In this document: one piece after another, positions 24,978-34,259 of the stretch | Numbering within the stretch: position 1 is the stretch's first letter | Layout of the letters: each line of letters starts with the position of its first letter | DNA from: Paracoccus onubensis | Lineage (GTDB): Bacteria > Pseudomonadota > Alphaproteobacteria > Rhodobacterales > Rhodobacteraceae | DNA: 64,000 nucleotides | Assembly: GCF_003591515.1 (NCBI RefSeq) | Contig: NZ_QZCG01000018.1 | Coordinates: 18,568 to 82,567, forward strand | Direction: 5' to 3' | Notes under the pieces: model-generated | Told to the model about the DNA's origin: nothing | What the model saw: only the letters and a program-made list of their open reading frames with translations | Database searches by the model: none | Translations under genes and position numbers: made by a program

Positions 24978-26834
24978 TTACTGCAGCACGCCATCTTGCT
25001 TGAGCTTATCGAGTTTCTCGGGGTTGGCCCACCAGAAATCCGTCACTCCAAGCGCATGGGGCGGCAATTCCTTGGGATGTTCGTAGTAATCGTAATATGC
25101 AACCAGATAATCCGGTTTGTACCATTGCGGCACCCAGAAGCGCAAAGCCCGCATCACCCGGTCAAGGGCACTGATGACGATATTGGTTTCTTCCAGCGTC
25201 GTCGCTTTCTGGCCATGCGCGATCAGGGCATCGACGGCAGGATCGGCCAGCCCCATCGGATTGAAGACATCATTGGCGTCTTCCGATCCGTAACGCTGCT
25301 CCATTCCGCCGGCAAAGACATAGGCCCCGCCCAGCGTCGCTTCCACGATATCGAATTCATGCGAGCGGGTGCGGGTCGTCAATTCGGACGGATCAATGCG
25401 GGTGGCCACGGCATCCACGCCGATCGTCCGAAGGTTCTGGACAAAGGGCGTCGTGTACCGTTCGACGCTTTGGTTGGAATAAAGAAATTCGACCTTCAGG
25501 GTCTGCCCCTTGTCATTCCGGCGCATTCCGTCATCGCCGGTGCGCCATCCGGCCTCTTCCAGCAGCACACCGGCCTGACGCATGTTCTTGCGATCCAGCT
25601 GGCGTTCGCCGGAAACCGGCGGAGACACCGGCTCATCGGTCAGAACGCCTTCGGGCAAGCTGTCCGCCAGAGGTTCAAGCAAGGCCAGTTCGGCTTCCGA
25701 CGGAGTACCGCTGGCCTTGAGATCCGAATTCTCCCAAAGTGAGGTGACACGCTCATTCAGATCGTAGAAGAGCGCGGAATTGCTCCACTCGAAATTGAAG
25801 GCGAGTCCGATGGCTTCACGCACACGCGGATCCTGAAATTTCTCGCGCCGCAGATTGAATACCCATGCGTCGGCATCCGCCAGATCGCCATTGGGGATTT
25901 CTTCCTTGATCACCTGACCGTTTTCCACAGCAGGGAAATTATAGCGCGTTGCCCAGTGCTGATCGGATTGCTCGGCTCGGAACGTATAGATCCCGGCCTT
26001 GAACGCTTCGAAAGCGGCATCGTAATCGTCGAAATATTCGAAGCGCAACCTGTCGAAATTGTTCCGTCCGATATTGATCGGCAAATCCTTCCCCCAATAA
26101 TCGGGGTTTCTTTTCAAAGTGATCGAACGGCCGAAATCCTGCCGTTCCAGCGCATAGGGACCCGAGCCGAGAAACGGCTTTTTCGTCGGCTGTTCCAGAT
26201 CGTAATTGTTATCCTCGAAATCCTTTTCGGAGAATACGCTCATCCCGCCCATCTGCGAAATGATATCCCGACGCGGAGCTTCAGGCGTAAAGACGAATTT
26301 GACGCGATGCGGATCAAGCACCTCTACCGACGCGACATATTCCTCAAGCATGGTACGATAAGAGGAAAACGCCTTTTCGCGCAGCATTTCATAGGTGAAT
26401 TTCACGTCATCGGCGGTCAGCGGCGTGCCATCGCTGAATTTCGCCTCGGGCCGCAGATTGAAGATCACCCAGTCGCGACTTTCCGGATATTCAATCGTTT
26501 CGCAAAGCAGGCAATAACTGGCCAGAGGATCGTCAGCGACCGGAATCATCAAGTTCTCGATCGCCATGACGCTGGGCGCCGTCGCCCGCCCCCGGAACGT
26601 ATAGGGGTTGAAGCTGTTATATCCGCCGATTCCGTATTGCGACAGTTCCCCCCCTTTGGGCGCGTCGGGATTCACGTAAGGCAGATGCTTGAAATCCGCA
26701 GGCAGGCTCGGTTCGCCGAAATAGGTAATGCCGTGAGATTTGATGATCGTCTCGCCATCGGCAGATGCCTCTTGTGACAGCGCAGCCGGGGCTGCTCCCA
26801 GGGTCAGGGTGGCGATCAGGACGAGATGGCGCAT
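24978..26834 (-). CDS. yejA: peptide-binding protein YejA
   Basis: This 618-residue periplasmic binding protein of the SBP_bac_5 (DppA/OppA) family delivers oligopeptides to YejBEF. The signal peptide is MRHLVLIATLTLGAAPAALSQ with cleavage probably near residue 20. The YejA-type start SHGITYFGEPSLPADFKHLPYVNPDAPKGG and the ending RFWVPQWYKPDYLVAYYDYY are recognisable. AGGAG lies seven bases before the ATG at 26834; an 11-residue upstream extension is not supported. It is first in the yejABEF-glycosyltransferase transcript. Confidence 0.94.
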   Translation of the reverse strand: MRHLVLIATLTLGAAPAALSQEASADGETIIKSHGITYFGEPSLPADFKHLPYVNPDAPKGGELSQYGIGGYNSFNPYTFRGRATAPSVMAIENLMIPVADDPLASYCLLCETIEYPESRDWVIFNLRPEAKFSDGTPLTADDVKFTYEMLREKAFSSYRTMLEEYVASVEVLDPHRVKFVFTPEAPRRDIISQMGGMSVFSEKDFEDNNYDLEQPTKKPFLGSGPYALERQDFGRSITLKRNPDYWGKDLPINIGRNNFDRLRFEYFDDYDAAFEAFKAGIYTFRAEQSDQHWATRYNFPAVENGQVIKEEIPNGDLADADAWVFNLRREKFQDPRVREAIGLAFNFEWSNSALFYDLNERVTSLWENSDLKASGTPSEAELALLEPLADSLPEGVLTDEPVSPPVSGERQLDRKNMRQAGVLLEEAGWRTGDDGMRRNDKGQTLKVEFLYSNQSVERYTTPFVQNLRTIGVDAVATRIDPSELTTRTRSHEFDIVEATLGGAYVFAGGMEQRYGSEDANDVFNPMGLADPAVDALIAHGQKATTLEETNIVISALDRVMRALRFWVPQWYKPDYLVAYYDYYEHPKELPPHALGVTDFWWANPEKLDKLKQDGVLQ

Positions 26835-26930
26835 CGGCAGGCTCCTGCAAGGAATGGTCAGGCGCAACGCTAGGCAGCCGCCGCCCGACGATCAACCCGC
26901 GTTTTCGTGAGTTCACGTCGCTTCATAATG

Positions 26931-26956
26931 AAAACGGGGCCACAGGGCCCCGTTTT
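26931..26956 (-). terminator. rho-independent terminator after doxX
   Basis: AAAACGGGGCC (26931-26941) and GGCCCCGTTTT (26946-26956) form a perfect 11-base stem with a 4-base loop. Read on the minus strand, the T-run closing the stem follows the doxX stop, so it ends the FYDLN-acid/doxX transcript and separates it from yejA. Confidence 0.75.
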
Positions 26957-26979
26957 CCGATTTTGTCGCCTGTTCAGGT

Positions 26980-27372
26980 TCAGGCACGGCCACCCTGGGC
27001 ATCCACGCTGATCGGTCCGGGACCAGCAAAGAAAATATACAGAAACACGAAGCAATACAGGATCGAGGCGTCGCCACCGTTCAGCACCGGGAACGGGCTT
27101 TGAGGCGCATGTACCATCCAATAGGCGACGGCCATCTCGCCCGAAAGCAGGAAGGCCACCGGGCGCGTGAACAGGCCCAGGACAAGCAAGGCTCCGCCCA
27201 CCAGTTCCATAGCTCCGGCGATCCACGGAAGCGATAGAACCGCAGGGCTCATATCGCTGGCCGGGAAACCCAGCAATTTCTGCGTGCCATGCGCCATGAA
27301 GATCAGTGCCGCGACGATCCGCAGCACGCTCAGGAAGATTGGCGCATAGCGCGAAAGAGATTTCAAAGACAT
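26980..27372 (-). CDS. DoxX-family membrane protein
   Basis: This 130-residue protein has four hydrophobic helices and the DoxX pattern: VLRIVAALIFMAHGTQKLLGFP at the first helix, LPWIAGAMELVGGALLVLGLFTRPVA at the second, and AYWMVHAPQSPFPVLNGGD before the last. The physiological role of bacterial DoxX proteins is poorly defined; links to thiosulfate-quinone oxidation and to redox stress have been made for relatives. It is downstream of the FYDLN-acid gene by 47 bases and probably shares its transcript, which ends at the hairpin at 26931-26956. Confidence 0.9.
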   Translation of the reverse strand: MSLKSLSRYAPIFLSVLRIVAALIFMAHGTQKLLGFPASDMSPAVLSLPWIAGAMELVGGALLVLGLFTRPVAFLLSGEMAVAYWMVHAPQSPFPVLNGGDASILYCFVFLYIFFAGPGPISVDAQGGRA

Positions 27373-27419
27373 GTCATTTCCATCCTCTGTTCAATCAAGC
27401 GCTGCCCGGAATGGGCTGG

Positions 27420-27740
27420 TCACTCGTCGTCCTCGTTGGACACGTCCGCGATATCGTCCAGGGACACGTCGCCGTCGTCATCGTCGTCTTCCAGCAGATC
27501 ATCGTCCAGATCACCGCCATCCGTGTCCAGATCGTCGTCATCATCCACCAGATTGGCATCATCATCGCTATCTGCAGCCGTCTTGTCACTGACCAGCGAT
27601 TTGGTCCGGCCTTCTTTCAGGCTTTCCAGTGTCATCTCGCTGCCGCAGGCCGGACAGGTCATCGGATTGTTGTTCAGGTCGTAGAACCGGGTGGCACAAT
27701 GCGGGCACAGACGTTTCGTGCCCCATTCCTCTTTGGGCAT
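27420..27740 (-). CDS. FYDLN-acid protein (TIGR02300)
   Basis: This 106-residue protein starts with a zinc-ribbon-like half, CPHCATRFYDLN followed by CPACGSE, where four cysteines probably bind one zinc. The second half, from about residue 55, is almost all Asp/Glu (runs such as DDDDDLDTDGGD). This layout is TIGR02300, restricted as far as I know to Alphaproteobacteria; its function is unknown. The strongly acidic tail could mimic nucleic acid or bind a basic partner, but that is speculation. GGAGATTACC precedes the ATG. Confidence 0.93.
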   Translation of the reverse strand: MPKEEWGTKRLCPHCATRFYDLNNNPMTCPACGSEMTLESLKEGRTKSLVSDKTAADSDDDANLVDDDDDLDTDGGDLDDDLLEDDDDDGDVSLDDIADVSNEDDE

Positions 27741-27845
27741 GGTAATCTCCTTCCGCCGCGATTAGGGAATTTTGCGACCCCCTGCCACAAGGGCCCGGGG
27801 CTGTCAAAGGCTTTCTTTTCGTCTGGGTGAAAGAGATTAGGACAA

Positions 27846-28532
27846 TTGACTGATACCATCACGCTCTCCGACGGTATCCGTATCGCGTTGCGCAGGTCCG
27901 CCAGAGCGCGGCGAATGACGCTGCGCGTCCCCCGCGCCGGCGGCGAGCCCGTACTGACATTACCGGTTCGCGTTTCCCTGAACGAGGGTCGCGCCTTCGC
28001 CGAAATGCAGGCAGAATGGCTGCGCCGCGCAAGATCGAAACAGGTTCCGCCGCAGAAGGTCTGCCTCGGTGCCATCTTGCCTGTGGAAGGCCGCCCGCTG
28101 CAACTGACCCCCTTCCCCATCCGCCGGACCCGGGTCGAGGGCGACCGCCTTCTGCTGCCAGAGGGTCGTCAAACCGCGCCGACCGTACAGGCCTATCTCA
28201 AGCATCTTGCCGCGGAACGCCTGCGCCATGCCTGCGACGGCTATGCGTCTGCTTTGGGGCGGAATTATCGCGCCCTTGCCCTTCGCGATACCCGGTCGCG
28301 CTGGGGAAGCTGCACCTCGGACGGACGGCTGATGTTTTCTTGGAGACTTGCCATGGCGCCACCCCGGATACTGGAATATGTCGCCGCCCACGAGGTCGCG
28401 CATCTGCTGCATATGGATCACTCGCCGCGATTCTGGGCTGGGGTCGAGACCCTGATGCCCGGCTACCGTGCGGAACGCGAATGGCTGCGCGATCACGGCA
28501 ACGAATTGCTGGCCTGGAGTTTTCGCGATTGA
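27846..28532 (+). CDS. YgjP-like metalloprotease (DUF45)
   Basis: This 228-residue protein has the zincin site HEVAH at residues 182-186 with a third ligand His in HMDHSPRFW about six residues on, and the family's TRSRWGSCTSDGRLMFSWRL segment just before. It belongs to the YgjP/SprT-like DUF45 hydrolases, probably cytoplasmic zinc proteases of unknown substrate. The most fitting start is TTG at 27846, preceded by TTAGGA; no ATG gives a family-length protein. It is divergent from the FYDLN-acid gene and 31 bases ahead of the GntR gene. Confidence 0.87.
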   Translation: MTDTITLSDGIRIALRRSARARRMTLRVPRAGGEPVLTLPVRVSLNEGRAFAEMQAEWLRRARSKQVPPQKVCLGAILPVEGRPLQLTPFPIRRTRVEGDRLLLPEGRQTAPTVQAYLKHLAAERLRHACDGYASALGRNYRALALRDTRSRWGSCTSDGRLMFSWRLAMAPPRILEYVAAHEVAHLLHMDHSPRFWAGVETLMPGYRAEREWLRDHGNELLAWSFRD

Positions 28533-28563
28533 CGCCATCCGGCGTTGTGATCACATATCGCCC

Positions 28564-29208
28564 ATGACCTCGCCCCGGACCTCCGACCCCGCCGCACATG
28601 AACGGCTTTATCGCAGTCTTCGCGGCCGGATCATGCTGGGCGAATTGCCGCCGGGCGAGGCCCTGACATTGCGAGGCCTTGCCCAGGATTATCACATGTC
28701 CATGACCCCTGCGCGCGAGGCCGCCCGCCGTCTTGTGGCTGAGGGCGCTTTGACCTTATCCGGCTCGGGCAGGCTTTCGACGCCGGAACTGTCGGATGAG
28801 CGGATCGAGGAACTTGCCGCCATGCGCGCCCTGCTTGAACCCGAACTGGCATCGCGCGCACTTCCCCGGGCGCATTTCGCCCTGATCGACCGGCTGGCAA
28901 CGGTGAATGCCCAAATCGGCGATGCTGTCGAAAAGCATGACGCGGTTGGGTATATCCGCTGCAATCTCGATTTTCACCGGATGCTGTATCTTCGCGCGCA
29001 GGCCCCCCTCATGCTGGCGATGCTTGAAACGATCTGGCTTCAGCTTGGCCCGACGATGCGGCAGCTTTACGGTCGTGTCCGACGCAATGAGCCTCCCCGC
29101 CATCACCGGATGATCCTTGCCGCGTTGCGGGCTGGGGACGAGCCGGCTTTACGGCTGGCGATCCGGGCCGATGTGACCCACGGCTTGCGGCATCTGACAG
29201 CGGGATAA
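28564..29208 (+). CDS. GntR-family regulator (FCD/FadR subgroup)
   Basis: This 214-residue regulator has an N-terminal winged helix-turn-helix (LRGRIMLGELPPGEALTLRGLAQDYHMSMTPAREAARRL at about residues 19-56) and a C-terminal all-helical FCD domain with the metal-ligand pattern DFHRMLY and a late HHRMILAAL His. FCD regulators sense small carboxylates. The ATG at 28564 is preferred over an in-frame start inside the YgjP gene. No obvious target operon adjoins it in the same orientation; it converges on flgI with a 48-base gap. Confidence 0.9.
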   Translation: MTSPRTSDPAAHERLYRSLRGRIMLGELPPGEALTLRGLAQDYHMSMTPAREAARRLVAEGALTLSGSGRLSTPELSDERIEELAAMRALLEPELASRALPRAHFALIDRLATVNAQIGDAVEKHDAVGYIRCNLDFHRMLYLRAQAPLMLAMLETIWLQLGPTMRQLYGRVRRNEPPRHHRMILAALRAGDEPALRLAIRADVTHGLRHLTAG

Positions 29209-29256
29209 GGCTATCGCGGGAGTTGCCACCCTGTTGCAATTAGCGGGCAGGAGATA

Positions 29257-30357
29257 TCACTCCACAATCAAATCTGCGTGCAATGCGCCGGCGGCATGAA
29301 TGGATTTGAGGATATCGATCATGTCTCGCGGAGCCACCCCCAAGGCGTTGAACCCTTCGATCAGATCACCAAGCGAGGCATCGCCGGGCAGTTTGACGAA
29401 ACCGATCCCCGGTTCATTCGCGAGTTCCGCAGAACTGCGCGGCAGAACCACCGTGTCGCCATCCGCGAAGGGATTTGGCTGGGACGCCAACGGCGCCTCA
29501 CTCACCCGCAAGGTCAGATTGCCTTGCGAAACCGCGACGCTGGAGATCCTGACATGCTCCCCCATGACAATTGTCCCCGATCTGTGATCGATCACCACCT
29601 TGGCGCGATCCTCGGGCTCGACCAGCAGATTTTCGATCCGCCCCAGGACATGGGCAGGGCTTACGTCTCCCAGATCACGAAAACGGACGATGACCGTGCC
29701 GCTATCCTGCGTCGCCGCAATAGAGCGATTGAAATCCCGGTTAATGGCGGCTTCGATCCTTGCGGCGGTTGTAAAATCAGCATTGCGCAATGCGATGCGG
29801 ATATTCTCGATTTCAGGAAAATTAAAGGCAACCTCACGTTCGACACGCGCGCCAGACGGAATCGTGCCGGCCGTCGGAACGCCCTCGACAACCCGTGCGG
29901 CTTCACCTGTCGCCGAAATACCGCCCGAAATCAGTGAACCCTGCGCAACCGCATAAATATTGCCGTCCGCCGCCTTGAGCGGAGTCATTACCAATGTTCC
30001 GCCAAGAAGACTTTTCGCATCCCCGATCGTCGAAACACCAACATCGATACGACTGCCCGAACGCGCGAAAGGCGGCAATTCAGCGGTCACCACCACCGCC
30101 GCAACATTCTTTGACCGCAAAGCGTCATCGGTCACGTTGGTTCCCAGCCGCTCCAAAAGCCCAGAGAGCAATTCTTCCGTGAATGGCGCATTACGAAAAC
30201 TGTCTCCGGTCCCGTCAAGCCCCACCACCAGCCCATATCCGACAAGATCATTTCCACGGACACCATCAAAATCCGCCACGTCCTTGATCCGGACCGCAGC
30301 AGTCACGGGCCACGCGAATACGGATGTGATCACAAGAAGTAAAATGATGCGAATCAT
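29257..30357 (-). CDS. flgI: flagellar P-ring protein FlgI
   Basis: This 366-residue protein forms the periplasmic P-ring around the flagellar rod. It has a signal peptide ending near AWPVTAA and the family motifs RIKDVADFDGVRGNDLVGYGLVVGLDGTGD and, near the end, DLIEGFNALGVAPRDMIDILKSIHAAGALHADL. The length is standard. Its ATG overlaps the flgL stop by ATGA. It is the last gene of the motB-flgE-flgK-flgL-flgI block; no further flagellar gene follows, since a convergent GntR gene comes next. Confidence 0.95.
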   Translation of the reverse strand: MIRIILLLVITSVFAWPVTAAVRIKDVADFDGVRGNDLVGYGLVVGLDGTGDSFRNAPFTEELLSGLLERLGTNVTDDALRSKNVAAVVVTAELPPFARSGSRIDVGVSTIGDAKSLLGGTLVMTPLKAADGNIYAVAQGSLISGGISATGEAARVVEGVPTAGTIPSGARVEREVAFNFPEIENIRIALRNADFTTAARIEAAINRDFNRSIAATQDSGTVIVRFRDLGDVSPAHVLGRIENLLVEPEDRAKVVIDHRSGTIVMGEHVRISSVAVSQGNLTLRVSEAPLASQPNPFADGDTVVLPRSSAELANEPGIGFVKLPGDASLGDLIEGFNALGVAPRDMIDILKSIHAAGALHADLIVE

Positions 30358-31370
30358 CGCAAATAATCCGCAAGATTCAAGCTGGAAATGCGGGCGGTAA
30401 GCAGATAGAGATTGCGCAATTGCGACTCGGTTTCAAGTATAGCAGACGACGTTTCGTATAAATCCACCTGCCGGATATCATTCCTTGCTATCGTCAGTTC
30501 GGATAGCGTCGCGCTGTTCCTGACCTGGCCACGCTCCACCTCTTCCTGAGCGGCACCGATAGCCGAGATCCGTTGAATGAGATTTACCTCATTATTCCAG
30601 ATTTCCCTCGCTCCACTTTCTAATAATCTACCAATCTCGGCACTATCGCCACCAAGATCGACGTGATCCGCAAGCGCGGCGATTGCCAGCCCCTTCAACA
30701 TATTCTTTATTTCCGGCTCTATCGCGGATATTCCGATATCGACGACCTCACCTTCGGAAATATTGAATCTGATATTATTATTACTCGCTCCATTATAAGC
30801 GAAGCTATCAAAGCCCTCCTCACCGGCTTCAGCATCGAACCAAATTGAAATTCTCTGAAAAATCTCCTCTGCCGATGTAGCTTGATTGGCAATTTCAGTC
30901 ATTTTACCAATAACTTCACTAGGCGATCGAAACGGACGTTCATTTATATCCAATCCCGAAAAAATGTATCTTCCCGACACATCCCGATTCAACTGGTCAA
31001 CAATGATCGAAAACTTCTCGGTCGCCTCTTGTGCAAGCTCCTCAACGACGACCTCATCAAAAGCTTGCGGCAGCGTCAGAATTTCATTGGCAAATTCCGA
31101 GGTGAAATCATTTGCCATCGCAAGTACTTGCTGCTGCCACTTCAAGGTCACACTCGCATCCTGAGAGTTTTTTTCGTATTGCTGGATCAACGAAATCCGA
31201 TTTTCCAGATTGTTCAAGATAACTGTATCGCCTTGCAATCGCAGCCCAAGATCCGCCACCTCACCGCTTGCAGATTCTTTCGTTAATTTATTCAATTGCT
31301 CTCCGAGACGCGCAGCATTCGATCGCAGTGCAAAAATTCTCGCCTGATCACCAATGTAATTACTTTGCAT
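30354..31370 (-). CDS. flgL: flagellar hook-filament junction protein FlgL
   Basis: This 338-residue flagellin-like protein links hook to filament. The N-terminal helix (LRSNAARLGEQLNKLTKESASGEVADLGLRLQGD) and the C-terminal helix (LTIARNDIRQVDLYETSSAILETESQLRNLYLLTARI) are the paired coiled-coil parts of flagellin-type proteins, and DVSGRYIFSGLDINERPF is typical of FlgL. Base composition is strikingly AT-rich (about 38% GC in the 60 bases from 30841, against about 62% in ordinary genes here). It begins one base after the flgK stop. Confidence 0.88.
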   Translation of the reverse strand: MQSNYIGDQARIFALRSNAARLGEQLNKLTKESASGEVADLGLRLQGDTVILNNLENRISLIQQYEKNSQDASVTLKWQQQVLAMANDFTSEFANEILTLPQAFDEVVVEELAQEATEKFSIIVDQLNRDVSGRYIFSGLDINERPFRSPSEVIGKMTEIANQATSAEEIFQRISIWFDAEAGEEGFDSFAYNGASNNNIRFNISEGEVVDIGISAIEPEIKNMLKGLAIAALADHVDLGGDSAEIGRLLESGAREIWNNEVNLIQRISAIGAAQEEVERGQVRNSATLSELTIARNDIRQVDLYETSSAILETESQLRNLYLLTARISSLNLADYLR

Positions 31371-31371
31371 C

Positions 31372-32820
31372 TCACCACCTCAAAATTTGATCTAGCATTT
31401 CGTCAACAGCCTGAACCACACGTGCATTCGCGGCATAGGACTGCCCAAGCGTAATCAGTTTTTGTATTTCCGTATCCGTATTCACCCCGCTCTCCCAAAC
31501 TCCCACCGACAATGCATCAGTCACACTGCTTTTATTCACATAGTCCTTTTCAAACGCCAATCGTGTCGATGCGATATGGGTTTCAATTTCCGCCAACCTT
31601 CCGCTTAATGAGTCACTTCCTTTAAATGCGCCTCCAGAAACTGGAGAATTATTTTCGGAAAATACGTTACTCAACTTCACTAACAATTCAGTATTTCCCG
31701 CTGAGCCCTCACGTTCCGCATTCAGACCATCGCGTATTTTCCAAAGATCACCTCCTGCGGAAGGATCAATTTTGGGATTCAATTTCAATCGCAATGACAG
31801 CCCGCTCAGATTGTCGATACTCGCCCTATTTTCACCATCCAGAAATAGTCCGGGGGCATTATCAGTCAGTGTGGAATCCGTCTGTGGATCAGCAAAGAGA
31901 TCGTGTAACTCCATGGCAAATGAATCCAACTCGTGCTGAACCCGCGGCGCCAGATCATCTCTGACCGCAAAATTCGCATGTATCGAACCACCCGCAAAAA
32001 ATTTCATCTGTGCATCAGAAAGTTCTTCATTGTTGATGATCAAACGGCCGGCCATATTACCAGGAAGATCATTCTGGGGCGTAAACTGCTGAGTCGGATC
32101 GAAATTGATTTGCGTCGGAGTAGTGCCATCCAGCAAAGCTAACCCACCTATCGTAAACAGGGCCACTTTTTCGGATTTTCGGGGAACTTCATGCACGGGA
32201 ACGAATGCATTTATCTGGCTGATAAGTTCTTGACGCTTATCAACCAACGCCGCCGTCGTTTTTCCCTGATTTGATAGGCTTGATATCCGTCGGTTAAGAT
32301 ACGCAACCTGCGAAACACGTAAATTCAGTTCTTCCACGCTTTTTGCAATTGCGGAATCGGCCGTTACACGCGCGGTCTGAACAGCTTCGGACGCATTTCG
32401 CAAGCGATTGCCAAAAGTTCGAGCCGCCTGAACGACATTCTCCAGGTTCAAATCACTGTCCGGTCGCCTGCTTGCGTCGACAAAACTTACCTGAAGTTCA
32501 TTCAAGGTCTGGCTCAGCCCGCCGGGCGTTCCGGGCAAGCCAATCACATTCTCCATGTTCTGAAAGAATTTGAAGCGAATTTCGGAATCGTTACGCGCCG
32601 CTGCCGCGTGCCGCTGCTCGGCCAGAAGCCCGGTATTGACGACGCGTGCGATCCCGTCAATTCGTACTCCCCCGCTTTGGCCGCGCGAACTCACATGCAT
32701 TTCGCGGCGCACAAATCCCGGAGTTTTGGCATTCGCCAAATTGTCGGCGACAATCTCGGTGCCGCGCGAGGAAACGGCGAGGCCCGATACCGCATTCAGC
32801 AATGCATTTCCCAAACTCAT
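31372..32820 (-). CDS. flgK: flagellar hook-associated protein FlgK
   Basis: This 482-residue protein caps the hook and joins it to FlgL. The N-terminus LGNALLNAVSGLAVSSRGTEIVADNLANAKTPGFVRR is the shared rod/hook motif, and the C-terminal LITLGQSYAANARVVQAVDEMLDQILRW is its paired helix. AGGAG precedes the ATG by seven bases. The gene is AT-rich (about 43% GC in the 60 bases from 31501), like flgL and unlike the flanking operons. Confidence 0.93.
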   Translation of the reverse strand: MSLGNALLNAVSGLAVSSRGTEIVADNLANAKTPGFVRREMHVSSRGQSGGVRIDGIARVVNTGLLAEQRHAAAARNDSEIRFKFFQNMENVIGLPGTPGGLSQTLNELQVSFVDASRRPDSDLNLENVVQAARTFGNRLRNASEAVQTARVTADSAIAKSVEELNLRVSQVAYLNRRISSLSNQGKTTAALVDKRQELISQINAFVPVHEVPRKSEKVALFTIGGLALLDGTTPTQINFDPTQQFTPQNDLPGNMAGRLIINNEELSDAQMKFFAGGSIHANFAVRDDLAPRVQHELDSFAMELHDLFADPQTDSTLTDNAPGLFLDGENRASIDNLSGLSLRLKLNPKIDPSAGGDLWKIRDGLNAEREGSAGNTELLVKLSNVFSENNSPVSGGAFKGSDSLSGRLAEIETHIASTRLAFEKDYVNKSSVTDALSVGVWESGVNTDTEIQKLITLGQSYAANARVVQAVDEMLDQILRW

Positions 32821-32860
32821 GCCACAACTCCTGATTAACCCTGGGATGATATGCTTTGAA

Positions 32861-34177
32861 TTATCGTTTTATATTGGTCGTTTCCTGCATCATCTCGTCC
32901 ACGGTCTGGATGATTTTCGCATTCGACGCGTAGGCGCGCTGGGTTTGAATCATATTCGTCAATTCTTCCGCGATATCTGTGGTCGATGATTCGCGCGCGT
33001 AACCGTTGATCGTACCTGCCGGCCCGTCTCCGGCATCCCAGAGAAAGAATCTTCCAGAGGCCTGGGACACGGTATATGTCTGGGCATTCCCAGCGTTCAG
33101 ACCGTTCATGTTCGGAACGGTAACGACGGGAATCTTATAGTATGATTGAATTTCGTCGTTGTCATATTTCACCCGGAGGATGCCGTTTTTATCAATTTCC
33201 GCCGAAACATATCTGCCTACCGGAGCGCCGTTCCGATCAATATTTTCCTGTGCATAGGTGTCACCGATCTGTTGCAGTAACTTGTTCTGCCCGCGCGGCT
33301 GACCAATCATCAGATCAAGCTCCCCTCCCGCGACATTCAGGGGAATGATACCTGTTTCCGGATCATAATCTTCTCCGGAAATCGTCGTCACCGAGGCGAT
33401 CGAGCCAGCATATTCCGCCGTGCCATCAAACACCACGGTATATGAGCCGATCAGGTTATCCGTCGGTCCCTTGGCCAGATCCCTGACATCCATCCGCCAG
33501 GTCAACGACATATCGTTCGTGTTCGACACCTGCGGCGTGTAGGTGATATCCAGAAACTCCGTCGTTCCCAAATTGGCGTAATATTCGATCGTGGAACGAG
33601 ACACGGCGCCATCAGCCCCCAGGGCGGTCTCGGTCGCGGGCAGGGTAACGCCCAGTTCAATCCTGGTCGTCGGAGTACTTGTTGCCTGGCTGAGCGGCAG
33701 CCGAACAGGTGTCAGACTGGAGGAGGTATCACGAGACGGCGACGAAAATGTACCATCCGCATTATAGGCCCATCCCATCAATACCAATCCCGAGGCGGTT
33801 CGCAGATAGCCATCGGCATCGGGCTCGAAACTTGCGGTTCGGGTCATGAGCAGGGGCAGATTTGAAGAATCCGCAACCACATCGGCGATTCCCGTCGTGG
33901 GAAGCATTCCACCACCGTCAATTGCCAAATCCAATGCGTTTTTGGTCGAGACAAGTGGGCCGGACTGATCCACCCGGCGGCCATTCGACGTGCGCACACC
34001 ACCGGCGGAATATCCCCCGCCACCCGTACCGCCCAAAACGACTGCGTCGAATTCCGTTTCGACCCGGCGATATCCCATTGTCGAGGAATTCGCGATATTA
34101 TCCGATATGGAGGCGAGCCGGATCGCGTTTGCCGTCAGACCGGCGACACCGGCACCCATTGCTGAAGTCATCGACAT
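32861..34177 (-). CDS. flgE: flagellar hook protein FlgE
   Basis: This 438-residue protein builds the hook. The N-terminal motif AGLTANAIRLASISDNIANSSTMGYRR and the C-terminal helix LTNMIQTQRAYASNAKIIQTVDEMMQ are the hallmark hook/rod termini, with the variable hook domains between. The ATG at 34177 has AGAGG eight bases ahead, and the 41-residue upstream extension is unrelated; an ATG six bases further in is also possible. A 40-base gap leads to flgK. Confidence 0.94.
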   Translation of the reverse strand: MSMTSAMGAGVAGLTANAIRLASISDNIANSSTMGYRRVETEFDAVVLGGTGGGGYSAGGVRTSNGRRVDQSGPLVSTKNALDLAIDGGGMLPTTGIADVVADSSNLPLLMTRTASFEPDADGYLRTASGLVLMGWAYNADGTFSSPSRDTSSSLTPVRLPLSQATSTPTTRIELGVTLPATETALGADGAVSRSTIEYYANLGTTEFLDITYTPQVSNTNDMSLTWRMDVRDLAKGPTDNLIGSYTVVFDGTAEYAGSIASVTTISGEDYDPETGIIPLNVAGGELDLMIGQPRGQNKLLQQIGDTYAQENIDRNGAPVGRYVSAEIDKNGILRVKYDNDEIQSYYKIPVVTVPNMNGLNAGNAQTYTVSQASGRFFLWDAGDGPAGTINGYARESSTTDIAEELTNMIQTQRAYASNAKIIQTVDEMMQETTNIKR

Positions 34178-34259
34178 AAGAGAAACCTCTTTACTTGGTC
34201 CAATACCGGCAGCATCAGAGAGACAGTTTAAGATTCGCCTAACGGCGCGATATTGCACC

